Origin: Drechslerella dactyloides
Lineage: Eukaryota > Ascomycota > Orbiliomycetes > Orbiliales > Orbiliaceae
Reading direction: 5' to 3'
Assembly (NCBI GenBank): GCA_020064725.1
Contig: JAGTWJ010000006.1
Coordinates: 1-64,000, forward strand
Length of the DNA: 64,000 nt
Positions 46,591 to 57,554 of this stretch are shown here, piece after piece. The first letter of the stretch is position 1. Every line of letters starts with the position of its first letter. Made by a program: the position numbers and the translations under genes. The notes beneath the pieces were generated by a model. That model was not told the origin of the DNA, did not search any database, and saw nothing but the letters and a program-made list of their open reading frames with translations.

Positions 46591-49500
46591 ATGCATCTAC
46601 GAGTACTCTTAACGCTCTATACAATTTTATTTCTTGATTTGTGGAATACGCTACGGCTTGTTGAAGCACAGGGCCTGGCGGTGCGCCAGTATGTTGATTA
46701 TGGTAAAAACTTGGAACCGCGCCGAAAATGCAAAGGGTGCCACCCAGGAGATCGGAGAACCAAGATGCGAGAAAATTTGAATAGTAGCTCTCGCAAAGCA
46801 GAATCGAGATATGGATGGTCTAGAACCGGCAATCGCCACGTTTGGGTCAAGCGGGCTGGGGAAGAAAGCAGGGCAACTAAGCGACCCGGTAGTTCTGGAG
46901 AATCGCCAGACCCTGTCGATCGTCAGTTGGATGATATTCTGTACAGGAGCGCGATGGTTACTGGCAAATATAACCAAAAGAAGGAAGAGGAGACATCGAG
47001 AAATCCGCCTGCCTCTGATCGAAACGTGCAATCACAACCGGAGGATGGATTCAAAATCTCCCGCAAGCCTACCCGCCTCGATGAACCGATCCGAGAGTTT
47101 CTAGAAGAAATTAGCAGCCAGGATATAATCTTCGACGAGGACTCATACGCAGGTGTCGTGCGGTTCTATAATAAGAACCCCGAGACTTTCCTTGTAACAG
47201 CAATTTCTCCAGATAATGCGCACCTAGTTGTTTCATGGGAAAGCATTTTGTGGGAAGAAGAAGTGGCTACGCGTGAGGATAGAGCAACACTTGCGGATTG
47301 GATGCTCCAATGCTGGACAAGGGGGGCCGAGGCCTTGAAATTCCAGTCCAAACCTATGTTACAATATGTAACCTTTTTTGGCATCTCTAGATCTTCCACC
47401 GTTAGTGTCATGGCGACAGCTCACCAGCGATACTATGAGTTTTGGGGGAAAACGGGGCGCAACAGATACTGGAGTTTCCGTCGAAGTTCCATCTACTACG
47501 GCGATGACGACGACTTGGGGGTATGGTCAGCTCTCTGTGGAACTTTCGAGATTGATGCTCTCGTCCAGATGTTATACAGCTATCCAAATGAGCTCCAACA
47601 TATCAAGCTATCGCAAATCCACTTGCGCTTCAGCGATGTAGAGCAACCTCGGGCCGTTGATATCCTGCTAGTGCTCGAAACCCCCTCTAATGGAAATCAG
47701 ATTCAAGAGGCACAAAGATATACCTGGGATCATAGCGAGATCGATAAAAATATGATCCGTATCGTCGAATCGACTGATCTGCCAGCCCACCATCCCGCAG
47801 TGCCCGATATAGGTAGAACTAGTTACGAGTATACGCCTGGAACCCAGGGTACCTTTACAAAAGTAACCGCCATATATGAATCGGACTCAATCGATCCCGG
47901 TGAGAAAGACGTACTTGAGATTGCTATTTCCACCTACGAACGTCACTTGGTTTTTGTCGGACTTCGAGATCCTATACACAACGAAGCAGAAAATACAGGG
48001 TCGGCAGATAGAGTTTACGCTGAAGCGTTGTATTCAGCATGGGTCCACCGAGCGGGTCATGAAGTCGCCATCAAGTACTTCACCTTCGCTACTGTATTTA
48101 CAAAAATGGCCGACTATATAAGAAGCTACCCCTCCACCAAGGATACTACCAAATTTACGCGCACCCATCCGAAATTTAAAGACGTGAAAAGATTTCTATT
48201 CAAAAAAAGAGAAGGGAGAATTTTAACCTATCTTCGAGGAGAGTTCGAGGAGAAGCTAAGTTGGCCCAAAATTTATTCTATAGAATTTGGTAGCTACACA
48301 TTCGGTTCTCGCCAAAACCAGCCGTTTTTATACATCGGCTTCGCCACCGAAGACGATATCAATTTTGAACGTCCAATATCCGCAGCTGAAGTTTTCGCCG
48401 TTGCATTGTATACTGGCGCCAAACTGAAGGTTACTGCGATGACTTCATTCATTGACGACAAAAATCTCCCCAAGGACCTAGAACAGATTGACTTACCAGC
48501 CTTAATACCGGGATGGGACATCAAACAACGTGGAGACGCTGAGACAAGTAATGGGGAATTTCCTTCAATCGCCTGTCCCGCAACAGACTTGCTGGCAGAT
48601 ATTTACAACTTTGCCTCTAAGTTTGTCATGAAAAGTCCCGAATGGAATCCCGAAGTTGTTAGAAAGTCGAGATATGACAGCTATTATGTGGGGCCGACTG
48701 GGGTAGGCAGCGTCCTCAATATGTTCGAAGTTGCGCATTACGACCGTCTCAACCATATCGTATTGGTCAGACTGCCTGAAGAATTCGAACCAGGGTTTAC
48801 ACCACTCATTGAAGACGTCCTATTTGCGGCGTGGTTGGAAAGCTACACTAATGAAGAAAGATACCTCAAATCTGGAGTGGATATTGACTATTTTTCTATA
48901 TTAGAAGTCACACCGAATACAGAAATGGTGATTAATGAGATATTCAAGCAAATGGAGAAATCTCGTAACGAATACGTGATATTACCTAATCCGTGGCTTG
49001 GATATCCCCTGGCCGATAGACTGCGTTGGCTTTTGCTTACCGGAACCAGAGAGATTTCTTCAATCGAAAGGATGTTCTTAAAATATCGCAGCCGATTTCG
49101 AAGGGAACTTTTAATAAGTTTCATTCTGATACGCTGGGCCGGGGCGAAAGGGAAAGAGAAACCAAGAATATTTGTCGGCTCGGAAAGCCCGGAACCTAAG
49201 TATATTAGGTTAATCAAGGGCAATATCCTGAAAAAACCCATCCGGAACTCCGAGGAGGGGTCTGATCTCGGAACCTCGATAAGACCTGTGGCTAATGCAG
49301 GGGTAGAATACACACTACGAGACGCAATGATAGCTGGGGAACAGCAGGCTCTAATCCCCCATTATGCAGTATCAATGCAGAGTAGACTACAATACAATGC
49401 TCCCGCAATCACTGAAGACCGCTTTCGATTTCGAGAATTGAAGACTTCGCAGGCTTGCTCTCAGGAGACCCAGAATCTCATATCTACTAGCACAAAAATG

Positions 49501-50148
49501 CACAACCGGTTCAAATTTGAGTCAGACTACGTCCTCTACCAGATATCTCGTCTGAGCGATGGCGTTAAATACAAGTTCCTCATATCCCCGAAAGGCCAAC
49601 ACGTTGCTTTAGAGGAGCAGCTACCACTGGCGCCGCTTAGTCTCTCCGAGCAGGCAAGACATATTGGCCGAATCTTCTTTAAAGGGTGGAATAGATACGG
49701 ACCAGCCCAGCTCCCGGATAACTGGATTGAGAATTATCAACACCTTCGGAAATCAGCGCAGAGGAAAGAAAGGCTCAATTCATTGAAATGGGTTACGTTT
49801 CTTAACTTACACTCTCAAACGGAGACTGTTATAAACAATGCCTTGGAAGTGTATATGGCTGAACTTTTGGACCAGGCTGACATCGATGGAAGTTTCTCAG
49901 TATTACCCAGTGCATTCCGGAGCGCAAGTGGTAAAATTGTAAGATCAATTCAAAGTCTTGCGATATGGTATTGTATCCTGGGTACACCAGAGGTCGCCGC
50001 TGTGGCAAGTATGCTTGCGATGCACCCACGAAGGATGAACAACAGGGAGATAGAGGGGATTGAAGTAGTCAGGGCTTCCGACGTGAAAACACAACTAGTA
50101 ATAAGGATGGGCCCGGCCGAAAAGCATTCTCCTACGAGCCAAGAGTAG
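46591..50148 (+). CDS. Large secreted four-repeat protein, 1185 aa
   Basis: Unknown function. One uninterrupted exon, unusual among the multi-exon genes here. Signal peptide (MHLRVLLTLYTILFLDLWNT...VEAQG) followed by a basic, disordered region to about residue 160, with one CKGC pair. From about 170 to 1175 the chain consists of four diverged modules of 240-310 residues. Each has a first motif of the type AxxxW...YxxF...TxVI (residues about 236-280, 476-510, 741-785, 1022-1085). A second motif of the type GTxEIxxxxxML, then a beta-like segment, follows at 317-361, 817-861 and 1131-1172, with a weaker copy at 538-580. Few cysteines, no TM, no enzyme motif known to me. Codon choice looks AT-richer than in the sugar-acid genes. 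It is flanked by long gene-poor spacers. Confidence 0.85.
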   Translation: MHLRVLLTLYTILFLDLWNTLRLVEAQGLAVRQYVDYGKNLEPRRKCKGCHPGDRRTKMRENLNSSSRKAESRYGWSRTGNRHVWVKRAGEESRATKRPGSSGESPDPVDRQLDDILYRSAMVTGKYNQKKEEETSRNPPASDRNVQSQPEDGFKISRKPTRLDEPIREFLEEISSQDIIFDEDSYAGVVRFYNKNPETFLVTAISPDNAHLVVSWESILWEEEVATREDRATLADWMLQCWTRGAEALKFQSKPMLQYVTFFGISRSSTVSVMATAHQRYYEFWGKTGRNRYWSFRRSSIYYGDDDDLGVWSALCGTFEIDALVQMLYSYPNELQHIKLSQIHLRFSDVEQPRAVDILLVLETPSNGNQIQEAQRYTWDHSEIDKNMIRIVESTDLPAHHPAVPDIGRTSYEYTPGTQGTFTKVTAIYESDSIDPGEKDVLEIAISTYERHLVFVGLRDPIHNEAENTGSADRVYAEALYSAWVHRAGHEVAIKYFTFATVFTKMADYIRSYPSTKDTTKFTRTHPKFKDVKRFLFKKREGRILTYLRGEFEEKLSWPKIYSIEFGSYTFGSRQNQPFLYIGFATEDDINFERPISAAEVFAVALYTGAKLKVTAMTSFIDDKNLPKDLEQIDLPALIPGWDIKQRGDAETSNGEFPSIACPATDLLADIYNFASKFVMKSPEWNPEVVRKSRYDSYYVGPTGVGSVLNMFEVAHYDRLNHIVLVRLPEEFEPGFTPLIEDVLFAAWLESYTNEERYLKSGVDIDYFSILEVTPNTEMVINEIFKQMEKSRNEYVILPNPWLGYPLADRLRWLLLTGTREISSIERMFLKYRSRFRRELLISFILIRWAGAKGKEKPRIFVGSESPEPKYIRLIKGNILKKPIRNSEEGSDLGTSIRPVANAGVEYTLRDAMIAGEQQALIPHYAVSMQSRLQYNAPAITEDRFRFRELKTSQACSQETQNLISTSTKMHNRFKFESDYVLYQISRLSDGVKYKFLISPKGQHVALEEQLPLAPLSLSEQARHIGRIFFKGWNRYGPAQLPDNWIENYQHLRKSAQRKERLNSLKWVTFLNLHSQTETVINNALEVYMAELLDQADIDGSFSVLPSAFRSASGKIVRSIQSLAIWYCILGTPEVAAVASMLAMHPRRMNNREIEGIEVVRASDVKTQLVIRMGPAEKHSPTSQE

Positions 50149-51970
50149 CAGTATACTGAGCAGGATATCCATGAGGGACAGTATGATTTGTTGATGCCAT
50201 CGCATTCGTTGGGGGGTGTCAGCAGATAATACCTTTCATATGATCTATATTCTAAGAATTTGGTGATCTTATGCGCTAGAACCCTACTCACTCGGATGAT
50301 CTTTTTTGGAAATCTGTATAACATATATATTTGTAGTGTTTTCATGCATACCCATTATCATAGCTCAAAACCTGGTCTTGCAAGCCAAACGCACACGGTT
50401 CCAGGAGGGCCTGCATCTATTTTACGAGACCATCAAAGCCCAAGGATCGGCAGATTCATTCAAAAGACAGCTGACGCATACTAAAGGCCAAAGAAGTCGT
50501 AGCCAGCTGGATTATGCAACCAAAACCTAGTGTCCGTCATTCCCCAGGGCCCTTGGGCTCGGATCCTTGATGCTCAATATACGAGACATATATAGCGAAG
50601 CTAAAACTTATACATGCAAAGTGATCACTTTGCTGGGTGGTGTCAGAAAGCATTTAACTGCGCTCAAAGTATCCAAGCATGCTCATAAAGAACAATCTTG
50701 AACTAGGAATAGCCAATATGTGTTGCTAAACAGCTGAAAAACTTTTAGTGCTCAAGAAGGAGATTACAAGCAGTGCGATATGGCAGAGAAATACATCAAT
50801 AGTATTCCTGTCAGAATAGGTTTTAGTCAATTACCTAAGAGCCAAAAGAGAGGAAAGGAGTGCCTTGAGATGGAAGCGGTCCTCTGAGACGTCTAAGACG
50901 ACGATCTTTCTAAGTCGATTTCCAGAATTCCATTATTATCTGCGGACAAGGGCAATTGAAAAGCGGATCGCAGTACAACAGGTTCTCACCGCTCAAAAGC
51001 TAAGCTCGCACTTACAAGATAGCACGCCAGTATTATTAACCTAAATTAATTATAGATATGGCGCTACCTATCACGCAACTAGATCTAGAGCAAGTCACCC
51101 GGACCTATAAGAACTAAAGCAGAAGAGGCGAAAATTTGCAGCCAGGCTACAGTTCTGAGGATCGAGTCAAGTTTGATACAGTAGCTTCAAGCTTCGGAGA
51201 TTTTTGCGACCCCTTCCCGGTCTCGCCACCAGCTAAGTTTGATGACATTTCTTCCTCGCAGCTACATTTAACTTGGACCAGCAGAAGAACACAGGTGAAT
51301 TTAAACTGAACCATAGCACGAGATTCTCTAGAGGCTGACGCAGCATAGAAAATTAGGTATAGTATGAACGCCAAACTAATATAAAAGATCTTAAGATAGT
51401 AATAATATATCAATTCTTGTACGTAGTGATAGTATACTATACATGAGTAACATCGCAATAGAGGTAATATAATATAAAGATATAGCGTCATAGAGGTCGA
51501 GATGTCTTTCATTGTATCTTGTATGCAGAGATCGCCTATTGACTTTTTCTATATACATACATGATATTTGTAACTGCTGGACAGCATTCCATCATATAGC
51601 CACATGCTGCCTCCGCAGACACAAACCTATATAGTACTGATCGCCATATATAGCGCGAGAGTTGTTCCTCGAAAGATTAAACCTGCAGTTCCGGAGTAAA
51701 GCATTAGCTGATGAGCATTGTGCTTGTAGATATCATAAAGTTTGAACGGCATTGCACGCAGAGCTCCTCAACTTTTGACAAGAACTTAGTATCGCTGTTG
51801 GTTTGTACCATCGCAAATGCGCATTTGGCATGACACAGTCCAATTTTCTATGCCGGGTGAAACAAAACGGGTAGCGAATGTGATTGTGGACAGCCTTTCA
51901 CAAGCTCAAACAATGATCTTGCTTTGTCTCGCGGGCCAAAAGCTGGACGCACGTGTGGTCAGCTTCTGGT
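50149..51970. other. Gene-poor AT-rich region, 1.8 kb
   Basis: No intact gene. Around 51058-51330 (+ strand) one frame reads as broken coding-like sequence with in-frame stops (segments such as SSEDRVKFDTVASSFGDFCD), perhaps an old pseudogene of unknown type. A 121-codon minus frame at 51147-51512 is Tyr/Ile-rich from AT composition and I reject it. Confidence 0.4.
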
Positions 51971-52156
51971 TCACGAAATAAATCTTACTGGCACTGAGCT
52001 CTTACTACAAACCATGCCATAGTAAGGATCACAATCATATTGTTGCTTGTGGCGTCTTAAACTAGCCTTGGCGTACAGTCTCATGGCGAATGTACACCCG
52101 GTTAATAGCTCGGTACCAGCGACGAGAAAACCCCCCAACGATCCGTCTCCAACTGC
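51971..52156 (-). pseudogene. Possible fungal rhodopsin-like membrane protein fragment
   Basis: A 62-codon frame from the Met at 52156 includes LVAGTELLTGCTFAMRLYAK, then SLRRHKQQYDCDPYY. The arrangement of a hydrophobic helix, R-x-YA and then YD-D-Y resembles the TM1-loop-TM2 start of the fungal 7-TM rhodopsin-like family (PF20684 type). I find no further transmembrane exons downstream before 51971, so if real it is a remnant. Low certainty. Confidence 0.25.
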
Positions 52157-52330
52157 CATAGTATTCCCCAATTGATGTTATAACATACTTTTCCAATTGA
52201 GTCCAAGCATGTGCAAAGTATCCGCAAAGGAATATACGGCTTGCATAGAAAATCCCACAGCCCTAGTGCGGTTTCCTCTTTTGGTTGCTGAATCCTATAA
52301 TAGGAAGGTATCGGAGCGGCCCGCAGAAAG

Positions 52331-52336
52331 CCCCAG
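52331..52336. promoter_or_regulatory. Candidate CreA site upstream of esterase gene
   Basis: CCCCAG (inverse CTGGGG) about 435 bp upstream of the feruloyl esterase start. A single site, hence weak. Confidence 0.25.
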
Positions 52337-52671
52337 CCCCGAAGAATAGGCCGAGGCCTGTCGCCGGTGTAGTTGCCCCTGCAGGAAAACAGGCGAGCAG
52401 GTCATGCGTCGGCCGAGATATATTGTATTATCATAAGATATTGCTATATTGTAATTTGCCGAAAGTCCAACCAGGGTGAATATCGCGTCGCAGAATACGC
52501 GGTAATCCGATCTGCACCTTCATGCGATGCATAATGCCCGCCGGACTGAATATCTCCCAAATCCTATTTGCCAGAATCTGAAAACTGATGGAAAATGTAA
52601 GGGCCTACCTAATCCACGTTCCAACCGATTTTGTTGTCCGTTTGACAGCTGCAGTGTGCGGGAAGTCAAAA

Positions 52672-52679
52672 TATAAATA
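52672..52679 (+). promoter_or_regulatory. TATA box of feruloyl esterase gene
   Basis: TATAAATA 92-99 bp upstream of the ATG at 52771. Confidence 0.6.
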
Positions 52680-52770
52680 CCATGGCGATCGGCTGTCACA
52701 AGTTGCAGTCTGACTTCCATTGCAAGGCGGATTCACTACGAGTTCTAGCATTCAATTAGCAAGCATCACG

Positions 52771-54483
52771 ATGAAGTTTGTTACCATCTACGCAGCTTCT
52801 GCTGCTCTAATTTCCTCTTCTTCCGCAACCGCCATTCCAAATGACTTCAGAGCCCGCTGCTCTGGTCTCGCACGCGAGTATCGCCCCGCTGATCGCAGCG
52901 TGAAGGTACTAGTGTCAGAGTTCATGGCCAAAGGCACTCCGTTCACTAACCCGGACGTTCATCCAACGTGTTCCTGGACGCCACCAAAAGTGACAGTGGA
53001 TCTCTGCCGCGTGCGGATGAACGTAACGACAAGCGACACCTCGAACGTCTATGTTGAGGCCTTTCTGCCGACAGAATGGAAAGGCAAAAGATTTCTTATG
53101 ACCGGGAACGGTGGTCTGGGTGGATGTAAGTGAATGATATACCGTCAATTTGGGCTCAGATTGATTCTAAAGCTGGCATATAGGTACGGCTTACGATTCA
53201 ATGATGTTCGGCGTCGAGTCAGGTTTCGCGACCCTGGGTCACAACAATGGCCATTTAGGCGACACAGCCGTCCCGTTCCTCAACCGCCCTGAAATAGTCA
53301 AGGATTACTCGTATCGAGCGTAAGTCTAACGGTTCCCTAGCATTTAAGCCGCATGCCACTATCTAACGTATCAACAACACACAGTCTTCTTAAGGCGATC
53401 TCCGTTGGCAAGGACGCTACCTCTTACCTATATAAGACCGACATTCGCAAGTCCTATTATATGGGTTGCTCAACTGGTGGCCGCCAAGGTCTCAAGGCCG
53501 CCCAACAATTCCCCCAGGAATTCGACGGTATTATCGTTGGTGCGCCAGCCAACAACTTTAACAACCTGATGAGCAACCAGGGCCACCAGTACAAGATCAT
53601 GGGCAAGCCCAGCGATCCAACCTATCTCAACGATGACCAATGGAAGGCCGTCCATGATTCCATCATGAAGCATTGCGATGGGATAGATGGCGTTCTCGAT
53701 GGTGTGATCGAAGACACTATGAAATGCATCCCTCGTCCAGAAGACTTACTGTGTCGACCCGGCCAGACTTGGGCGTCGGACAAATGCCTAACAACGACGC
53801 AAGTCGGGGCTGTCCGCCTCATGTACGAGCCATTCTACGGTAAAAACGGCACCTTCCTCTACAACCGCCTCAGTCCCGGAAGCGAAACAGAGGCCATCAG
53901 GAACATCACTTCACAGTACATTTGGGATTGGATGCGCTATGCCATCTACGGCAACCCGAGCTTTTCCCCTGATGATTTTTCCGTCGACACCGCCGATGAT
54001 GCCAATAGAGCCGATCCTTTCGGTGTATCCACCTGGGAGGACCTTACAAAGACGAAGGCGGCGGGAACGAAAGTGCTGCAGTACCACGGTCTGGCGGATG
54101 GCGCTATCAGCCCTGAAAGCTCGTACCGGTACTACGAGCACGTCTCGCGCAGCATGGGCTTGCCGTCAGTTGATCTCGACAAGTTTTATCGTTATTTCCC
54201 CGTCCCAGGTCTCGGGCACTGTGGCGGCGGCAGTGGTGCTTGGTATATCGGCAATGGCATGCGGTTCAATGATCAGAATCCGGACCGCCCGCTCTCTCAG
54301 GAAGGTGGTGTGTTGACAAGAATGGTGAAGTGGGTGGAGGAAGGAGTTGCGCCAGAGCGGCTCACTGGCAGATCTTTTAAGGACAACGGCAAGATGGTGG
54401 AGAAGGATCATTGCAAGTGGCCATCCCAGAACTTTTACAAGGGTGGTGATCCGGATCTGAAGGAGAGCTGGGGTTGCAAGTAA
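52771..54483 (+). CDS. Feruloyl esterase B-like, tannase family
   Basis: Secreted serine esterase that releases ferulic or related hydroxycinnamic acids from plant cell wall (or galloyl groups, if tannase-like). Model: join(52771..53125, 53184..53319, 53385..54483), 529 aa, introns of 58 and 65 bp. Signal peptide VTIYAASAALISSSSATA; the Met at 52771 is preferred over one 51 bp upstream. The family's CS-D-HC motif is complete: Cys192-Ser193 in MGCSTGG, Asp402 in LADGAISP, and His442-Cys443 in GLGHCGGG, where the two Cys form the disulfide next to the triad. The lid carries a calcium-loop-like segment (CDGIDGVLDGVIED). A tannase substrate cannot be excluded. A TATA box sits at the standard distance. 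Confidence 0.92.
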
Positions 54484-55819
54484 ACCTTGACGATGCACGT
54501 CTTCGAAACTCTTGTGATGCCTTTTGAGCGGCATCGGTACTTTGAGATTACTCGGCTTCGATTGTAAATATTAGGACCGCCCTTGAATATTTTCTGTATC
54601 CAATTCAGCACAAACGTGTATATACGTCTGGGTGTATGGCACAAATGCTTATCATATTTCATCCTGACTGTACCCATTCACAGCTTAGATGTTGCGTCAC
54701 ACCGATTAGGTGCATGAGAGAAACCCAGGGAAATGTAACTTACGGGACACTCCTTCCATGGTGATACGATATCCGTACGAGCGACTGTCATAGTATTATC
54801 TAAGTTAGCAGCAGCACTGCTGTTCGATAGGAGTTTGCCATCCCATTGCCATCCCACTAGTTGCAGGTTGGGTGTAATGCTGCAAAATCGATTACGCGTT
54901 GTCGCTCTAGAATGCAACATGTAAACCGAAAGCGGTAGCCAAGTCCTGGCTTGGTCGCGCAACCATGCAACCCATCATGCCCGCCCGTCTCGAGTCGACC
55001 CTTATTAGTGCCTTGATCAGAACAGCGGCAGCAACGGGCATGCATCGTCTCATCGGCTTCTGCTAGTCTCGCGCGATTAGAGATCACGTCTCAGCTGGTA
55101 TCCGTCTCTATCGGACGTCATGAGACCCTAGCTTAGCCCGCCGTGTCGACTAGCGTCAACCCGCAGGCCCGAGCGTCGCACGAGCTCCCAGCAAAAGCCC
55201 ATCTTGCGCCATCATTAACTTTGGTGAGTTATCCGAACTGTCGTAGGGATCCAGTCGACCAGATGACCTAAAGAGCCAGGCCTAATCCAGAGCGCTTGCA
55301 TCGCAAGATTGGATCGTAATACGCCACTCACTGGCCACCGACCTTCTAGCCTCCACGTTTGTCTAGACGTCGATTCGACCAGAGCTACTTGCGTCGACGA
55401 GCTCGTGGTGCTACGGCGTGTCTACAGGTCTCGGAAACCCGTCCTTGCGTTTCAGATTGGCTGTTTCTCAGGCTAGTTATGCTGGTGTGGCATAGCTCGC
55501 CGTTGCATTGGCTCGGTAGACGAGCCCCGATTGGAAATGATAGCACAGGATGCTATCGAGCGTTACTATATTTGCCGGTGCTGAGACTCGGCGACTGGTT
55601 GTCCGACCAGCCCGTGTCGATGCCCGATTGCGATATATATCAGTCCCGAGAGTCGCCGCGATCACATTCAAGGAGTAGATTCGGACACGGGGTCATCGAT
55701 TCGAAGCTTTCCACGCTGCTACACATTTACAAATTGCCACAATCGATTGCAATCTGCGACTCGACAGAACAGGACCGGATCAACCCTGCATAGCACCTGT
55801 AAAAGAACGAACTGCTGGG
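54484..55819. other. Intergenic region, 1.3 kb
   Basis: Between the esterase and the first F-box gene of the right-hand group. A 144-codon plus frame (55359-55793) and a 94-codon minus frame (54678-54962) have no recognisable content. Nothing supported. Confidence 0.45.
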
Positions 55820-56707
55820 ATGGAGCTGTCAAACGAACCATCACCCATCCTCACCATCCCGGAAATCCTCACCCTTATCCTCTCGCATGTCCCACCAATC
55901 GAGCTGCTCGTCTCCTGCCGACGAGTCTGCCGCAACTGGAAAGCTACTATAGATGCGTCACCCATATTGCGCTGGCAGACATGGACCAGCCATTCCACTG
56001 CAGCCATTCCACCGAGCATCCGGGACTCATCGCCGCTCGATGCATGCATATTTGAATTGAACCCGTTGGCACTTCATTTCGTGCAGAGAGTATGGCGACA
56101 ATATATGGCACAACCTTCCTCAGCTACCCGCAATGGCCTTCTCGCGTCCGTTCAGTCGTCGCTCGACGCACACAGGACCACACCACGGCCAACCAGAAAC
56201 CTCCTGCGCCCTGCAAACCGGACCAGGAACATCTGGATATACGCTGGTGGCGGTAGCGGCAGTGACGCCGACATGGATATTCTCAAATACCACTACAATT
56301 ATGCAGGCGCCTATGTCTCCATAGACGCACTAGTAAGCACCCTCCTCGAGGGCCGACGTCGAGCAGAACGCGCTGTCGCGGACTTTGAGATCTTCAGTGC
56401 CTCCAGTGACGGTACCAGCGAAGAGGAAGACAATTACTACAGCCTCATCATCCATGCGTTCGCCGAGCGCGGAGAACAGGATTGGGGTATTATGAAAGAC
56501 ACCGAAATCAGAATTAGGCTGCAGATGTTCGAGCCATTCGATATCGCGGGTGTGTCCGTCGGCACCGAGATAATGAGCCGACGGGTCCGCTACGTCGGAG
56601 GCAGCGGCGGGGGAATCATGATGGCAGATCCTTGGAAAGATGTCAAGCGGGTTCTCGGGACAGGCTTGCGCTCAGGGTGGTTCAACGGTATCTCTTTCCT
56701 TGCGTAA
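55820..56707 (+). CDS. F-box protein, 295 aa, single exon
   Basis: Predicted SCF adaptor. F-box at residues 10-55: LTIPEILTLILSHVPPIELLVSCRRVCRNWKATID in two halves, then SPILRWQTWTS. This SPIL-WQTW block is shared with the genes at 56808-57554 and 59126-60301. The C-terminal half contains YVSIDALVSTLLEGRRRAE, an acidic patch (TSEEEDN) and LQMFEPFDIAGV, equivalent to EPWNVSILEV and EPYDVTIERF in the other two. No intron or break. It converges on the 56808-57554 gene with only 100 bp between the stops. Substrate unknown. Confidence 0.82.
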   Translation: MELSNEPSPILTIPEILTLILSHVPPIELLVSCRRVCRNWKATIDASPILRWQTWTSHSTAAIPPSIRDSSPLDACIFELNPLALHFVQRVWRQYMAQPSSATRNGLLASVQSSLDAHRTTPRPTRNLLRPANRTRNIWIYAGGGSGSDADMDILKYHYNYAGAYVSIDALVSTLLEGRRRAERAVADFEIFSASSDGTSEEEDNYYSLIIHAFAERGEQDWGIMKDTEIRIRLQMFEPFDIAGVSVGTEIMSRRVRYVGGSGGGIMMADPWKDVKRVLGTGLRSGWFNGISFLA

Positions 56708-56807
56708 TCGTGTAATTATCGCGTAACAACCTGCAGCCTTTGCGGAAATCTATAGCATGGAATCATTGCAATCGCTTGTACCAATCATAAAATCGTGACC
56801 CCGTACC

Positions 56808-57554
56808 TTACAGACTCCATCCGCCCTCCACATGCTCATTATCAACCTCGAGAATACTGACGTTCCACGGCTCGCAACACTGGAAGTTCAGCCGTTCCTC
56901 AACGTAAACTTGCCGCCTCTTGACCTCGCCTTCCTTGCGAAGTAAGATATCATACCCCGCCTCGACCACAAGGGAGTTCCTCGCCCCGGGCTGATACTCC
57001 TTCTCATCGCGTAATCGCACCAGCATACGCATGAGTCTCGTCAGCACCATCAGATCAATTAGTTGCCGCTGCCACTCATCAGGGCTGGACCAAGTCCTGT
57101 ACGTGCGAGCGAGCATGTGCCCTATTTGGCGCTGGGTTGCGAATCTGAACGTTACATCGGCCGGCGCAGGGTCAGCTAGACGCATGGCCTGGCAAATTGG
57201 CGTGAAAGCTGCAACAAGTTCATTTGCTGTTGCCGGCGCCGGTTCGCCATCCCCGCTCGTAGTTGTATGAGCGTTCAATCGCCTCCAAAAGGCAGTGAGG
57301 ATATTGGAAAGCATCGGATTGCGTTTAAAGGTGATCCCCACGGCTTTAAGCCGCCGCCGGTGCACGGGCACGTTGTCTTCCGCGCGCCATGTGTGACGCC
57401 TGAGAAGTGGCGAGGTGTCGACCAGGGTGCGCCAGGACCGACAAACGGCACGGCAGGCGGTGATGACAGTGAAAGGCTGTGTATATAGGAGTATCGCCTC
57501 GAGGAGCTCCGGAATGAGAAGAGGAGATGGTGGTGGAACTGTTGCTTCCTGCAT
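56808..57554 (-). CDS. F-box protein, 248 aa, single exon
   Basis: Predicted SCF adaptor related to its two neighbours. F-box: LLIPELLEAILLYTQPFTVITACRAVCRSWRTLVD in two halves, then SPLLRRHTWRA. The middle is helical (LTAFWRRLNAH, LMVLTRLMRMLVRLRDE), and the end is a beta-like tail with LNFQCCEPWNVSILEV. Start at 57554 is the first Met before the F-box. Shorter than its relatives at the N-terminus and in the middle. No break seen. Confidence 0.8.
   Translation of the reverse strand: MQEATVPPPSPLLIPELLEAILLYTQPFTVITACRAVCRSWRTLVDTSPLLRRHTWRAEDNVPVHRRRLKAVGITFKRNPMLSNILTAFWRRLNAHTTTSGDGEPAPATANELVAAFTPICQAMRLADPAPADVTFRFATQRQIGHMLARTYRTWSSPDEWQRQLIDLMVLTRLMRMLVRLRDEKEYQPGARNSLVVEAGYDILLRKEGEVKRRQVYVEERLNFQCCEPWNVSILEVDNEHVEGGWSL

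Noticed and set aside
51147..51512. 121-codon minus frame, Tyr/Ile/Leu-rich, membrane-like
   Set aside because: Lies in very AT-rich sequence where such codons arise by composition; no start context or homologous motif.
55359..55793. 144-codon plus frame
   Set aside because: Random composition and no motif; sits in the upstream region of an F-box gene.
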